Shown piece after piece: positions 19,930-32,300 of a DNA stretch of 64,000 nucleotides. The notes below the pieces were generated by a model. The model saw nothing but the letters and a program-made list of their open reading frames with translations. It ran no database searches and was not told where the DNA came from. A program made the translations under genes and the position numbers. The stretch is from Eudorina sp. 2006-703-Eu-15 (taxonomy: Eukaryota; Chlorophyta; Chlorophyceae; Chlamydomonadales; Volvocaceae), in NCBI GenBank assembly GCA_003117195.1, contig BDSI01000037.1, positions 567,501-631,500 of the forward strand, read 5' to 3'. Numbering within the stretch: position 1 is the first letter of the stretch; every line of letters begins with the position of its first letter.

Positions 19930-20145
19930 TGACGTGCCGGCCACGCAACCAGGGCGGGTGTGGAACCCGCCATGGAGAGTACCCTATATGGGACTATGTA
20001 GTTTTGGCCCCTTGGGGGCACCTGAAGGTGGCTCGCGACGTCGCGAGCCCCCGTCGCCTGGGCGGGAGCCGGCCTTGGCTGTGGCTGGTCCCCATTAACG
20101 GGGTGTCTCCCTGCGGAGTGTGCTTCTGTGGTGGTCACCGATGAC
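19930..20145 (+). repeat. Retroelement fragment (family B 3' UTR) with palindrome
   Basis: Begins with the GTGCCGGCCACGCAACCAGG block also seen at 15547, includes the family module at 20005-20100 and ends near CACCGATGACGCGCGGGGTC. At 20030-20049 the GGCTCGCGAGCC core of other copies is expanded to a perfect 20-bp palindrome centred on GACGTC. Confidence 0.55.
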
Positions 20146-20149
20146 GCGC

Positions 20150-21150
20150 GGGGTCGATGGTTAATCGAAACATGACCCAGGTTATCCTGGCGCGCTGGTA
20201 ACCTGGTGTGTTGGCCGGTATGGCTGCATGACCCTCCCCCCCAGTGATGGGGGATGGGTGCGCAGTCCTTGGTAGGGTTTGATGAGATGAGGCGACTTGG
20301 TAATGGTTACTACTATGACTCGGCCTCTTCTTCTGCGGAGAGCATTGGAGAGATTTGGAGCAGCAGATCAGATTGTTTTCTCATGTCCGCAGGGAGGAGG
20401 GAGCCATTTTGAACCTGCCGTTCCCTGTCGTACATACACTTCATATCTGACAGATAATCTGACGGGCAGGGCAATGGCCCAATGTGAGCGCGTGCGCTGT
20501 TATTATTTGGATGTTGCGCTGTGTAATTCATCAGTCGGAATAAGTCTGGTGCAATTCCGACTTAATTTGAACCTAGGGTTCCGGAGCCCGACGTTGTGAT
20601 TGACGTGGGTATGCGTCTTATCACACCCTTCTGTTCAATTTTGAAGTCATGTGTAGGGTCTAGACGCAGACGCGCCTCACAACGTAAGCGATTCAGGTGG
20701 ATTCAGACTGCCCGGCTATTTATTCTAATTTTAGAACGTAATTTTGCATAATGCCTAATGCTGAGCTTGTTGACACTTGTGCAACGATGGTCAGCCTTCT
20801 ATGTCAGTTGGGTGTTGCAAGGGTCACCTCGCAAACCTGCCAGGTGATTCAAGGGGATACGCAAACCATACGCAAATGTTCAGACTTGGCACTTACATGA
20901 ACGGCATTGCCACATGCAACGCACCAACGGTCAAATGTCAAATTTACTTCTTCTCTTAGGTCAACAAGTCATGTCCGGGATGTGAAATCCCGTAAATGTC
21001 ACCATTCGCAACCAACCCTCCATGTCAATCCCGAGATCAAATCACCACGCTCACTCCCTTCGCAGGGACAACTCGAGCAAATCCCAAACAACGCCTCGAC
21101 CCATGGCAGTGGGCAATCAAACAGCTTAGTGTACAGATGTTTATGTACAT
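20150..21150. other. Spacer between convergent LHC genes
   Basis: Mostly moderate-GC sequence without supported genes. TTACA at 20893-20897 is a likely poly(A) signal for the minus-strand LHC gene stopping at 21151. Confidence 0.4.
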
Positions 21151-22442
21151 TTACGCGCTGGGGGTGAACTTGGTGGCGAAGGCGAACGCGTTGTTGACGC
21201 CCGGGTTGGCCAGGTGGTCGTCCAGGTTCTGGATGGGGCCCTTGCCGGTCACGATGGCCTGCACGAAGAAGCCGAACATCGAGAACATGGCCAGGCGGCC
21301 GTTCTTGATCTCCTTGACCTTGAGCTCAGCGAAGGTGTCCGGGTCGTCAGCCAGGCCCAGGGGGTCGAACGACTCGCCGGGGTACAGCGGGTCCAGGCCC
21401 TCGCCGGCCGGGCCGCCGTTCACACGGTAGCCCTCAACCAGGCCCATCAGGATGACCTGAGCGGGGGCACAGCGCAGAGGGAGGAAACACATCAGGTCGG
21501 GAAGGTGATTAGGAGCGCAGGGGACGAAGGAAAAGACTTTGCACGGAGCAAGAAGCAAGCACGGGTACGGTCGGCTGGCAGGTTACGACACCGAGAACCG
21601 GCATCCCTGGCCGCGTCATCAATGCTAGCACCAGTCGATCATGACCCCCTCCCAACCTCACCTGGCAGGCCAGGGTGGCAACGATGTTCTGGGCGTGCAC
21701 CAGCGACGGGTTGCCCAGGTAGTCCAGGCCACCCTCAGAGAAGATCTGGGCACCGGCCTTGAACCACACGGCCTCGCCGAACGACACGCCGTTCTTGGAC
21801 AGCAGCTCAGGGGTAATGCAGCCCAGAGCGCCAAGCATGGCCCAGCGCGCGTGGATCAGCTCCAGCTCGCGGTAGCGCTTGAAGGTCTCCGGGTCAGCGG
21901 ACAGGCCGGCGGTGTCCCAGCCGTAGTCGCCGGGGAACTCGCCGGTCAGGTAGGCAGGGGTGGCGTTCTCGCTGTACGGGCCTGCAAACCATCAAAGGGG
22001 TTGAATGACCACACGTCACAGGAAATAATCCATTGTACATTCACATTAACCAAGAATCCGGGAAAACATGCAGAAAATGAAGTGTTCTGCGGCGTTGGTC
22101 GCGGTTCCTGTCGCCGCATGTCGAATACTGTACACAACCGTCGCGTGCGCCATTAAGTGGACTCACCCAGCCACTTGGCGCGGTTCGGGCCATACCACTC
22201 GATGCCAGAGCTCTTCGGCGGAGCGGCCTGCAGATCGTTGCAAGCAAATCATTCGTCAGGACACAGATACTCAGCATCGATGTCAGGTGCGCTATTTTCC
22301 AAATGTCACATAATCACGATACCACTGAAATAACAAATATACGCGTCACAAAGCCGCACGGTACCTTCGGCGCGGCCTTCTTGCCGGTCGCCTTGCAGGC
22401 AACCTGCAGAGCCTTGCGGGAAGTAGCAACAGCGAAAGCCAT
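21151..22442 (-). CDS. LHCBM: LHCBM, type-I LHCII chlorophyll a/b protein (complete)
   Basis: Four exons on minus: 22365-22442, 22167-22227, 21662-21981 and 21151-21456 (78/61/320/306 bp), 254 residues, stop TAA. The transit peptide starts [13 protein letters not shown] and ends KKAAPK; exon 2 starts AAPPKSSG where the others have [14 protein letters not shown], helix B, C and A motifs are all intact, and exons 3 and 4 encode the same protein sequence as the copies at 8427 and 16810. Intron 3 is again of the conserved type. It lacks the 55-59 bp promoter module of the other three complete copies and has a TATA box instead, so it may be regulated differently. Its 3' end converges with the plus-strand LHC copy; its 5' side faces the 3' end of the giant coiled-coil gene. 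Confidence 0.97.
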
Positions 22443-22500
22443 TTTGGTGATTTGTGAAGTAAACCTGACAGGTAACTTACCTGACCGATAGGAACCGGCG

Positions 22501-22510
22501 TTATTTATAG
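22501..22510 (-). promoter_or_regulatory. TATA box of the rightmost LHC gene
   Basis: On minus reads CTATAAATAA, 59-68 bp upstream of the ATG at 22442, a good distance for a short 5' leader. The other three complete copies have no comparable TATA box at this position. Confidence 0.7.
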
Positions 22511-23396
22511 CTTTTCCTTGAGGCGAATCGGGATCTGGATGCTGATTTGACTGTCGTACATGTTCCTTTTGCTCTGGGACACTGGTTTTCGCCAATCTAT
22601 GCATCGCTTTAAATCTGTGCATTAATGTCGAACTCCTTAGATCGAGCCGATCACGTTTAGACTGATGCAGTTCGGCTGTTTTACACACCTTGTCGCATAC
22701 GCTGTTCTGTGCCCTTAGGTGGCCTCCCGAGAACTTTTCGGCACCTTTCACACGCGTGAGCGACAGCAGCAAGGCACCGAGCAGTTCAAATTGCTAGTCA
22801 CGATACTAGCATTCACAATCGGTACAGGGCCGTTCGCTGGTGATCCGCACCGCAAGTGCACCTGCGCCTGTCCATCTCCCGACTGTCGTGAAATCCAAAG
22901 GCGTCGCAGTAGCCGCCGAACGTTATCATATTAGACAGAGCGCAACATGAGATGCCTCCCAGCAACGCGCCCGGATGGCGACACGGCCCATGTCCCCATA
23001 ACCTGCGTCCACTTCAAGGAAACAAAACGTCATAACAAGTCTTCGGCGCATCATGGCAAAGCCCACCGCTTCCACAGCACGAAAACAAAACACCAACAGC
23101 ACCTTAACAGAGCAAGAGCGACAGCGCCCTAGGTCCCTGAGGTCAGTCCCGCCGCCCGTTCCAACGATGAAAGACGCAGTGCAGTCCAGATGGCACGAGC
23201 CACACAACTCACAACCGTAATCCAGTCAAGGCCGCAACCCCGATTGACAAACATGGGCAGCGGCAGGCAGCCGGAATAGGCGGGCATGCTAATGCACACT
23301 GCTGCCGATGGATCCAGCCGTCACCGGTGCTGAAACCTGCCTTCCTTGCTGCCGCCGTGCGGAGAGTGGCGACCGCACCCGGCCCCTCCATTGCCT
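22511..23396. other. LHC upstream region and 3' UTR of giant gene
   Basis: No supported coding sequence. TTACA at 22681-22685 could serve as TGTAA poly(A) signal for the minus-strand giant gene, implying a 3' UTR of about 0.7 kb. Confidence 0.4.
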
Positions 23397-26300
23397 TCAC
23401 AATCCGGTATCCGCGAGCTTCATGCGGCGTTCACGAGACAGCCCCAGCCCCAACGACGCGGCCTGCACGCCGGATGCTGATGCGGACGACGACAATCCCA
23501 GCCCCAGCGCCCCCGGCGACGTCAACCCGACTCCACCTCCCCCAGTACTCGAAATGGCGCCGGCTCCACCGTTGGCGTAGAACTGCAGCCTCGTCGGGGA
23601 CAGCGAGGACGAAGTCGTCCCCGCAGCGTCCAGCGCCCGGTAGGCGTCCGACGTGGAAGGTGCACCAGTCGTCAGGCCGGATGTGCCCGCCTGGCCGTAC
23701 ATGCCGTACACACCTTGCCGGAGGCTGGCAATGGTGTGCAGGCCACCGCCTGTGCTGGCAGCTCCGAGCGGGCTGCACGGCTCGATGCGGCTGCCGGAGA
23801 GGATTCCCACGTAGGAATGCGGCGGCGGCGGTGGGCTGCCGCTCGGGACCGTCGCCGTCAGCGCGGCCAAGGCGTCCACTGCCGCGCCACTGGTGCGGCT
23901 TCCCCGCAGCGGGGAGATCGCCTGGTAAGAGACCGCAGTGTGCAGTGGGAGCTGGCTGGGGTACGCGCCGCTGCCGGCCACCGTGAGCGGGTAGGTGGTC
24001 CCGGACAGGGATCGCGGCCTGGACGAGGGGCGTTGCTCAAAGCTCTGCAGCGCGCTGCGCACCCCCGCCTGCTGCGCTGACAGTGCGGCCATGTCCTGGG
24101 CCAGGTTGAGCGCGGCGGCGTGCAGCGCCTGTGAGGCGGAGGAGCCGCCGGGCGCTGCCGCCGCAGGCGTGGACATGTCCGTGCTGCCGCCCGGCGATGG
24201 CGCGGCGACGCCTGCGGCCGCGGCGCCGCTGCCTGCCGTGGCGAGTGATGCCCCGCCGGCTGACAACGGAGAGCCTGTCGGCCCGCCGCCAGTTGCCGCC
24301 GCTGCCAAGCTCGACGAGGACTGCATGAGCCATGAGTGTCAAGAACAGGAACGGGTTCGGGCCTCGCCGCGAGAAAGGCACATCGGCGCATGTCATGTAT
24401 TTCGCCAACACCGGCTCGCGTGTGGGCTGGATATCTACACGATGCCAGGCACGCCATTAATGCGTTCCCAGTTCCACGTTGACATGTTACGGCAAGAGGG
24501 TTTCGGCGCAGAGCCGCATGAAGGAATATGGCGTGATACGGCAAGCCGCTAGGTTGCGACTGCGCCTCGCGTGGGCAGATCGGTGCCGCAGCCTTCTAAC
24601 CTGTATTTCACTTGACAGGACAGCCGTCGAGGTCGCTCCAGCTGGGGTTGGAGAGACACGGCTGGAGCCGCCGACCAACCCCGGCGAGACCCGGCCGGTG
24701 GCCCGTGCAGCCCCGGGACCGGCCGGCGCCGATGAGGTGGCCGAGCCCGCCTCGGCCTGGCCTGGGGCTGAGACCGCCTGGCGAGCCAGATGGTGCCGCA
24801 GCTCGTCCAGCACAGCCTGTCGGTTCGCTAGCTGCGCCGTCACCAGGGCCCGCTCCTCGCGCGCGGTGTTCACTTGGTCCTGCGGGCAAAGGTGCGCAGG
24901 CGGCAACGCGGCCGCGGGAGGCGCGTTCTTCAGGATACAACATAACTCGCATGGGGTCGACGACACCGCCTGCCCCGATGCTCGTCCAGCGCCGCCCTTG
25001 CGCAGTCGGGCACACCCATAACACGCGCCTACAACACGCGTCAATGATGCACCCCCTACCCCCGCGCGCACCAGCGCCGCCTCCAGCGACTCCACCAGCG
25101 CCGCTCCCTGCCGCGCCAGCAGCGAGGCCAGCGCGTTGATGTCGTCCGGCATCGCCCCGCCACCGAGGGGCGCGCGCGGGCTCGTGGTCAGGGTGGTGGC
25201 CGACAGCGGCTGCAGGTCGAGGGCGATGCAGCGGCGCAGCGCCGTACCCAGGTCCTGCAACCGCAACGCCGGCGAGGCAAGCGTCAGCCCCAACGGTATA
25301 CCCCCCCATGCCCATCCATCGGCCTCCGCAGTGCTGCCCTCTGCTGACAGGGTGCTGTTCCTCGCGGGTGGCGGTATTGCCGTCCTAGACCCCCAACAGA
25401 TCCTTGCGAAGGTTCCGGAGGGATACTTGACTTTGAACAAATCCACAGAGCGCCCACAAGCGTCTCCTACTGGGTTTCCAATCTGCTGCGCTCTCTAACA
25501 ACCCTGAGATCATATGACGACATGAGAGCAACCCCAGCATCCCTCGGTGGCGCATCATTGCCCCCCGGTACGACTCACAGCTGCTAGCCTGCCCAGTCGC
25601 TGCGAGGCCGCCTGCAGCTGGGCCTGGGTCTGCGCCTGCTCAGCAGCCCTGCGCTGCTGCTCCGCCGCCAGCTGCTCGCGCAGCCGCCGCACGGTCTCCT
25701 TCTTTGACTGGTACCTGGCGTGAAGGTCCTCGCTGACGGTGCGCCACTGCAGCAGCTGCGTCTGAAGGCTCGAGGCGGCTGCCCCCGGGGCGGCGTCTCC
25801 GTCGTTGGGGCCGACGCCAGGCACGCTGCCCGGAGGTACGGTGCCCGCGGCGCCAGGCTCAGCGGCTGTCGGCGCCGCCGCTTCTTTCCGCAACAGGAGG
25901 AGCTCCTGCATGAGGCGAGCGGTCTGGGGTCGCGTGGTACGCAGCATGCATGGCGAGACACCGAATTATTAGCTTTAAAGTGTATGTGTGCTGTATGCCA
26001 GCGCCGGCACCCACGCCGGCGTCTCCGATGCTGCGGTACAGCCCCGCTCTGCATCGCCCGCACTCTCCCGTCGTGTACCGGAAAGCGCTTTGTGCATGCC
26101 CAGATTCAGCGGCCACCATCGACTCCGCGGCGGTGAAGCTGCTGGGGCAGCCTGTGCGGTGCGGGAGCGCGACTCACCTCCGCTTCCTTCTCCTTCAGCT
26201 GCAGCTCAAGAGACGGGGCATCCAGCTGCTGCCGCGAAGAGGACGGCGGAAGCTGCGGCGCTTTGCTCTCCGGAGACAGCCCAGCGTTCGGGCACGGCGT

Positions 26301-29300
26301 TGGCACCAGAGACTCGTCACTGAGCTTAGTCTCCAGGGCCGCCACCTGGGCAGCACACACGCCAGCGAGAGGGGCAGCGCCGGCGCTGTCACGGCTCAGC
26401 ATGGAGCCCTTAGCCCGGAAGGGACAAACGCACGTGATCGTGCGTCTAAAGCAACAGGTACCGGTGCGGCAGCCGGTCGTGCGGCTTACGCGCCCCCAAG
26501 ACTCCGTTTGGGTGAACGTAGACATCAGATGCAGGCAGCCCAAGTCGCACTCGCACTTCAGGGTGCCTCTCGTCCCGCGCTTCCCCGCCCTACCCTCTTC
26601 TCCCCCGCCCTCCCGGCCTACCTGCTTCTCCAAACGGCGGATCGTGGACTCGCTGTCCGCAAATTTGCTCTGCAGCGCGGCGACAGTGCCCTTGTACTTC
26701 TGCAGGTTGCGGTCCACGGCGTCATCGCCCTCGGGGGCCTCCTCGGGAGCCTCCGCGGGGGCCCGCCGGGGCGACTGCACCACCGGCGGAATGTTCTGCA
26801 AGGACGGCAGTGCACCACGATCCACACACGCCGCACACGGAGTCACGGCAGCGGCACGTCACGAAACCGCATTTGCAGCCATGAATCAGTGAACCTGTTC
26901 CTCCCCACGACGCGACCCAGATTCATCGTACCGTACTGTGAACGCGCAACTCCCTGCCGTACAGCCCCTGCGGCCCTTCCATCTGTTGCGTAAAAACCAT
27001 CCATCCTTTGCGAAAGCCACATCCAACACTGTTTAGACAGGGCTACAGTACTCCGCCCATCCCATGGGGCCCCAGGCACCCACGACAAGGGGGGCCACGC
27101 TCACCTGCTGGGTGACCTGCAGCGCGAGTTTGAGCGCGTCCACCGTCTCCTGCAGGGTCGCCAGCGAGCGGTCCTTGGCGGCCATGAGCTCGGCCTTGAC
27201 CGACAGCTCCACACCCGCAGACTGCAGGTCCGCGCGCGCCGCCTGCAGCTCCGACCTGGCGATCTGCAGCTGGTGCCGCAGCGCCTCCACCTGCGCCTGC
27301 TCGCCGCGCCGGACCACCGCCTCCGCGCGCGCCGCATGCAGCTCGGCCGTCAGCGCCGAGCAGTCGGCCAGGAGCCGCGCCCGCTCGGACCGCAGCGATG
27401 CCAGCTGGTCCTCCGCGGCGGCCAGGGCCGCCGGGACCGCAGCGGCGTCCTGTTGCCGCCTCCGCCGCAGATCGGACACCTCCGACCGCAGCGCAGCACA
27501 CTCCTGCTCAGCGACGTGCAGGCGCTCCTTCAGCGCGGCGGCGCTCGCAGCGGCTGCCTCGGGAGAGTGGTTGGGCACGGCGGCCGCAGCATCCCCCATG
27601 TCGGCCTGGTGCGGCTCCCCCTGCCCCTGCTGCTGTTCCATCGGACCCGCCTCCGCTGCCTCGTCCTTCGTCGTCCGTTGCCGCTCGTCGGCGTGTGATC
27701 CCGACGGCGGCGGTGGTGATGATGTTGGTGGTGGCGGTGACGCGGCGACAGCGTGATGTGGGCTCCCCATCTGCGCCAACAGGTCCGGGACCTGTGGCTC
27801 AGTCAGCGCGCGCTCCCGCGCCACGTCAGCGTGGCGCCGCTCCGCCCCGCCGGCAGTAGCATCGCCGCTGTCCCTACCGTTCCTTTCCTCAACCAACTGC
27901 AGCTGGAGATCCACCACACGGGCCTCCAATTCAGCCGCCCGCTGCTGCGCCGCCGCCGTCGCCGCGCGCGCCCGCCGCAGCTCCTCCGCCGCCGCCGCTG
28001 TCGCCCTGTCCACCGCTGCCGCCGCGGCGTTGTCGTGGCGGTGGTGCTCCGCCTCCGCCTCCGCAAGCGCCGCCTTCATTCGCTCCGCCTGCTGGCTGCG
28101 CCGCTGCGCCAAGGAGGCCTGCGTCTCCAGTTCCCTCTCCAGGCACTCAACCTGCCCGATCAGCTGTGCTTGCACCGTGTCCTCCGCCGACAGCGCGGTG
28201 CGCAGGTCGCGGGCCTCTGCCTGCAGCCCCGCCACCACAGCGCGAGCCTCCGCCAGCGCCCCCTCCGCCTCCTCCGCCTTGCCCCGCCACGCACCCGCCT
28301 CCTCCCGGACCCCCTCCAGCTCATCCTCCAGACCGGACACCCGGCCTCGCAGCGCCTCGGCCTCCTCCACGGCGCGCGCCAGCGCGGCCTCGGCGAGCAG
28401 CGACGCGGCGTGCGCGTCGGACGCGCGCTCCTCCGCCGCGGTGGCGGCGGCCCGGGCGCCCGCCAGCTGCGCCTCGGCGGTTTCGCGGGCGCTCTGCATG
28501 GACTGCAGCACCGCGTGCAGCCCCGCCACCTGGGCTTGAGTCTCCGAAGCCTCGGCCTGCAGCTCCGCCACCGCTGCCCGGACGTCCTCCAGCTGGCTCT
28601 CCGCGGCGGCTACCTCGCGTGCCCGGGCCTCCACCAACCGCTGAAGGTGCTCGCACTCGCTGATCTTGACGCGCAACGCCTGCATGTCCACGCACCGCAC
28701 ATGGACATAAGCAATAGGAAGCCGACAGGCAGCGCCTGTGCAGCTGCAGCTGTACCAATTGGCGTGCGCGATATCCGGCCTGGCTGCAGGGAAGGTCAAC
28801 TGCAAGCAACCGTGCCCACCTCTTCGAGGTCTTGTGCCGGCACGGACGCCTGCCGCCCCGAGGGGATGAGCGGGTCCAAGGCTGGCAGGGACCGACGCGC
28901 CATGGCCTGCAGAGCCAGGCGGGGGAGGGTTAATCAAATCGGGCGCATGAAGGCTCTCAGGGAATCAACAGGTGATAGGTGCGCGATGACGGCAAACGAC
29001 GCGCTGCAGCAAACAGGTACCAGTGCGCTCCGCCATGGCTGCAAGCACACCTCTTAAAGGCACACGGTGCACTGAGGGTCCATAGTCAGGACGCCAGCAG
29101 CGGCCAGTAGGCCTGTCAGTAAGGTTATCCTGACTAATTGCGGCTGATCTCAACGGATTCCAACTGGATCCTGCCCACACCCACGCCATCCGCCCCCGCC
29201 TCCTCCACCTCCCCCGTGTGCGCCTCTCCAGACCCTGCACTCACCTCGGCGGCGGCTTCCTCGCCGGCCAGCACTGCAGCCGCCAGGGCGTCGCGGGCCA

Positions 29301-32300
29301 GGCGCAATTTCTCCTCCATGAGGGACCTGTCGCGCTCCTCAGCACTCAGGGCGGCCTGCACATATACAAACACACACACACACATCCGACCCGCACCAGC
29401 TGGTAGTCGTCAGCGACGCAGCGACACGCCAAATTGACCGCGCTCCTCCAACACCGCCGCCTTTGATACAGTATGGGTCGGGCATTGGGTATATTATATA
29501 CATATACGGGCAACTTTGTGGGCACTACTCCGCCCCTTGCATGTCACGCACACCTGTTCTGCCTGTCTGAGATACACACGCACACACACGCACGAGGTCC
29601 CCAAGCCTCGACGCAGGTGCGGAGTCACCGGCGCCGAAATGCTGAAGGCGCAATGCTGCCCCCTGTACGGACCCGCAACTCCATCCCATGGCGTGGGTGC
29701 AACCTGGGGCAAGCTCGGATGCGTACTCCCAGACCCCAAGTCCAAAGCGAGTGCAAAGCGTCCGTGGCAAATATGGAACACGCGAGGTTAAGCGCGGTGC
29801 TAGCCGCGCCAGCTAACGCCCAACGCGCCGCAGCGCGGGTCCCGCACCTTCATCTCCTCCCGAGCCGCCTCGCTCGCCGCCAGCTGCTGCCGCAGCTCCC
29901 GCGCAAGCGCATCGCTGCGCACCGCCGCCTCCCGCGCCTCCTGCTCCTGCTGGACCCGCCGCTGCTCCGCGTCCCGCAGAGCAGCCCTCGCCACCAGCTC
30001 CGCCGCCTTCACTGCCAAATCTCGCCGCAGGTCCGCCACCTGCGCACGCAGCTCCGCGCTCTGCGCCTCGTGCAGGGCCACCGCCGCCTCCGCGTCGGCG
30101 GTCCGCCGCTCCAGCGCGTCACGCGCCGCCGCCAGCTGCTGCCTCAGCTGCTCCACCTCGCCACGTAGCGCAGGTTCGCCGGTCCGGGACTCCGGCGGCC
30201 CCGTCTCAGCGTCCTTAGCGCCGTGCGCCGCCTCCAGAGCCTGCTCCAGCTTCCGGCGCAGGTCGGCGCTCTCCCCTACGACCGCGTCCCGCTCCGCCTG
30301 CAGCGCCTGCACGCGCTCCATAGCCGCCTCAGCGAGTGCCAGCTTCTTAGCGGCCTCATCGGAGCGCACGGGGCTGGCCCCCGCCGCGGGGCCGCAATCC
30401 TCCACCGCTGCCGCCTCCGATGCGGCACGCACCTGCTGCTGCAGCTCGTGCTGCAGTCCAGTGATCGTGCTCAGCAGCATCTTCCGCTCCATGGCCCAGG
30501 CCTTGCTGTCGGCCCGGGAGCCGTCGCCCGATGCGGCGTCCGTGCTGCCGTCGCCCGAGTTCCGCTCGGCCGCGCCGCCATCGTAGCTGTTCCGCAGCTG
30601 CCCGCGCAGCCGCCTCACATCCGCGTTCAGTGACGCCACCGCGGACTCCAGGTCCGCCGTCTGCTCCCGCGCCAGCGCCGCGTCGTCCTGCGCCTGCTGC
30701 AGCTGCCGCCGGAGCTCCGCCTCCGGGTCCCCGGCGCCACCTCCGTCCAAAGATCGGCCGCCGCCCGCGCTGCGACCCAACCACGGCAAGGGACCCCCGC
30801 CTGCAGCAGCGACGGCCGCAGCGCGCGCCTCCTCCAGCGCCTCCTTCAGCTCCTGCCGCTCCGCCTCCCACGCCGACCGCGCCTGCGCCGCCTGCTGCGC
30901 CGCATGCTTCATGTACCTGTTCTGCTGCTGCGCCACGGCGGCTTTCCACGCCGCCTCGCAGCCCCACACCAGCATCTTTTGCAGCTTCATCAGCATCACC
31001 TTCTCCGTGCCCGCGTCCAGGACGTCCTTGCCCTTGAGCAGCTCATGGGCGTCCCGCAGGTCGGGCGGCGCGGGCCCGCCGGTGCGCTCCACTTGCGCCT
31101 GCGCCGCGGACAGGATATCGGTGTACTGCGTAAGGCGGGCAGCGCCCTCCAAGCCTTGCGCCTGCGGGTGCGGCGGTAGCGTGTGTGGCTGCATCCCCGC
31201 CGGCTGCGCAGCGCCGTCGTGCGAGCCGGGGCCGCGCACGGCCGGGGAGGATGACAGCGGTGGTGCGTCGTGCGCCGACCCTGCGGCCGGGCTGACGGCG
31301 CCTGCGACACCGTTTCCGCCGCCGGGGATCTGAAGCGGTGGCACTGGGCCGTTGGGCTGGCCGGGTGACGGTTCAACGTCGCCGACGCTGCCGGTGTCGG
31401 ACTGGCTGGGGGTACGGGCCTTGCCAGCGGCGGTAGACTCTCCGGCCGCCTCGCCGTTGTGGCTTCGCAGCTCTGCCAGCTGGTGTTGCAGGCGCATGGC
31501 CAGGTCGGTGTACTTGCGCAGCTCGCCCCGCAGTCCCGCGACCAGCGTGGTCTTCTGGCCCAGCTCGTCTCGGAGCGCCTGCAGCGTGCGTGCGCACGGG
31601 TGCGGCGGCAGTGGCTCAGTGCGCAGAGCCCCGTTTCCCTAACACTCTGGACTGGAATAACCTTAACTAACTAGGGATGGAGCTGGGATGGGAGTGCTCA
31701 CGAATGCGCAACCCCACATAGTGAAGTATGCGTGCCATACCACCACTCCCATTCTCCATCACCAAACCCACGACCACCACGGGCACCTATTGGTTGCGCC
31801 GCCTGTCAATCCGCCCAACCCGAGACCTTCCAGGGCCTTGCACCTAATTGATATGCGACGGATCGTGGATGCGCGGGAACCGTGTGGGTGCGAGGTGCCT
31901 CACTCACCTCCAGCTCATCCGCCAAGCGCTCGTCCGCCACGCTGCGCGCGCTGCTGCTGGTAGCGCTGTCCGTGTCCGAGCCGCTGCCCTCCTCGCCGCC
32001 GTCGTCCTGCATGCGCGGACTGCTGGACGGTTGCGGCGGCCCGGGGAACTGCCCGTCGTCCGACTGGCATCCACAACGGGGTGCGGCACAGGGAGGCGCG
32101 ATGGCCATACTTCAGTGAGACGCCCGCAGGATGCGTTTATGGTATACCGTATACGGTTGGCCGATGGCTGGCACCCATGAGCAAGTTGGAACACCCGGTC
32201 GGGGCACGGGTCCACCTTGTAACGGTTACATTACGAGTGACGAAATAGCGCTTGGGTTCGTTCACGCGGTGCGCTTTTAAACTGGAAGCAGAATGGGAAC

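Noticed and set aside
27753..29057. 434-codon open frame on plus
   Set aside because: It is antisense to the 525-codon coiled-coil exon on minus. High GC at third positions keeps the opposite strand open; the product is a run of Arg/Leu/His with no family features.
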